A stretch of DNA of 64,000 nt from Diprion similis (Eukaryota; Arthropoda; Insecta; Hymenoptera; Diprionidae), in contig NC_060113.1 in assembly GCF_021155765.1 (NCBI RefSeq), positions 6,835,001 through 6,899,000 on the forward strand, in the 5' to 3' direction. The notes beneath the pieces are model-generated. The model did no database searches. It saw only the letters and a program-made list of their open reading frames with translations, and was not told where the DNA came from. The position numbers and the translations under genes were made by a program. Of the stretch, positions 63,291 to 64,000 are shown piece by piece (position 1 is the first letter of the stretch; each line of letters begins with the position of its first letter).

Positions 63291-64000
63291 CGTTGCTCTC
63301 AGCGTAATGGGACTGCGCTAAATCGATTTCTCTCGCAAAATTACGTCGGAATAGTGCCTGAAAGAATTAATTGCAGCACTTTCCAAAGTCGTCGAAATTT
63401 TCGACAAAAATCCAAAGGGGTTAGCCTTACTTTTTCTGCGATTTTAGAAGCCGAAAATTTCTGGCCTCCGAATTGATTTGTATGACCGTTTTATGGCTAA
63501 TTGGAACCTCAGGAACTCAAAAAACACGTTAAAAAAAGCGTAGGACCAACAGCAGAGAAATGACGATGAAGATCTGCAGTTTTTTGGCTGTAACTTTCGA
63601 TCCGTTGCTCGCAGCGTAAGGGGACTGCGCTCAATCGATTTCTCTTGCAAAATTACGTCGGAATAGTGCCCTAAAGAATTGATTGCAGCCCTTTTCAAAG
63701 TCGTCGAAATTTTCGCCAAAAATCCAAAGGGGTTAGCCTTACTTTTCTTGCGATTTTTGGAGCCGAAAATTTCTGGTCTCCGGATTGATTTGTAAGACCG
63801 TTTTATGTCTAATTGGAACCCCAGGAACTCAAAAAACACATTGAAAAAAGCGTAAGACCAACAGCAGAGAAATGACGGTGAAAATCTGCAGTTTTTTGGC
63901 TGTAACTTTCGATCCGTTACTCGCAGCGTAATGGGACTGCGCTTAATCGATTTCTCTCGCAAAATTACGTCGGAATAGTGCCTTGAAGAATTATTTGCAG

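Larger units (their letters stand above)
36111..64000 (+). repeat. main satellite array, about 89 tandem copies of a 312/313-bp monomer
   Basis: The marker AATCGATTTCTCTCGCAAAA recurs at 36159, 36471, 36784, 37096 and onward to the window end. Most steps are 312 bases; steps of 313 coincide with an extra T in the run before GCGATTTT. Monomers fall into recognisable types, for example GCCGAAAATTTCTGGTCTCC versus GTCGAAAATTTCTGATCTCC, AACACATTGAAAAAAGCG versus AACACGTTAAAAAAAGCG, and GCCTGAAA, GCCTTGAA or GCCCTAAA after CGGAATAGT. They recur in ordered blocks. All copies are in one orientation and the array continues beyond 64000. On the minus strand one frame lacks stops across whole 312-base monomers, giving open frames of up to 617 codons; I regard these as non-coding. 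Confidence 0.98.

Noticed and set aside
36108..63962. Dozens of long minus-strand open frames with near-identical repeated peptides, which look like a giant repetitive protein family.
   Set aside because: They follow exactly the 312-bp satellite periodicity, are broken wherever a monomer has an extra T, have no introns, promoters or known domain, and vary mostly by replacement changes.
36111..64000. A CRISPR array or bacterial repeat, because of the regular spacing.
   Set aside because: The whole 312-bp unit repeats with no unique spacers, and the flanking genes are spliced animal genes.

Overview
The window is a eukaryotic nuclear segment from an insect. Hymenoptera is a guess from gene style and AT richness, not proven. 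Three spliced protein genes, all on the + strand, occupy the left 30 kb. The right 28 kb is one satellite DNA array that runs off the end of the window.

Left part. (1) 1718-6566: a ten-exon stretch of an ARHGEF10-type Rho guanine nucleotide exchange factor (DH domain, PH-like region, beta-propeller-like C-terminus). Its 5' end probably lies upstream of the window. A long AT-rich 3' UTR/intergenic stretch follows. (2) 10293-11213: a 921-bp foldback transposable element, almost entirely two inverted arms, flanked by an 8-bp target duplication (ATACATAT) and ending in hAT-like TAGGG termini. (3) 11375-13207, minus strand: a spliced non-coding gene with three related box C/D snoRNAs, one in each of three consecutive introns. 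It appears to share a promoter region near 13 kb with (4), a five-coding-exon four-transmembrane protein of the TMEM47/VAB-9 branch of the claudin/PMP22 superfamily (coding 14201-18964). (5) 24664-29420: a six-exon gene for a 1101-residue nuclear protein with 15 C2H2 zinc fingers. For genes 1, 4 and 5 the reading frame closes exactly across all the splice junctions I placed, which strongly supports the models.

Right part. From about 34.2 kb the sequence becomes tandem copies of a roughly 312-bp monomer. The first copies are badly diverged and are interrupted by a roughly 0.5-kb unrelated insertion at 34.93-35.44 kb. From about 36.1 kb to the window end about 89 monomers are highly similar. 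They form higher-order blocks: a tandem duplication of about 6.9 kb at 41.3/48.1 kb, a seven-monomer repeat at 54-57 kb and a three-monomer repeat at 61.5-63.3 kb. Each monomer carries an imperfect 68-bp dyad. Because 312 is divisible by 3 and one minus-strand frame happens to lack stops, the array shows spurious open frames of up to 617 codons. The differences between monomers are mostly replacement changes and the frame is broken wherever a T-run gains one base, so I treat it as non-coding satellite. The window captures the boundary between gene-bearing chromatin and a large satellite block, possibly pericentromeric.
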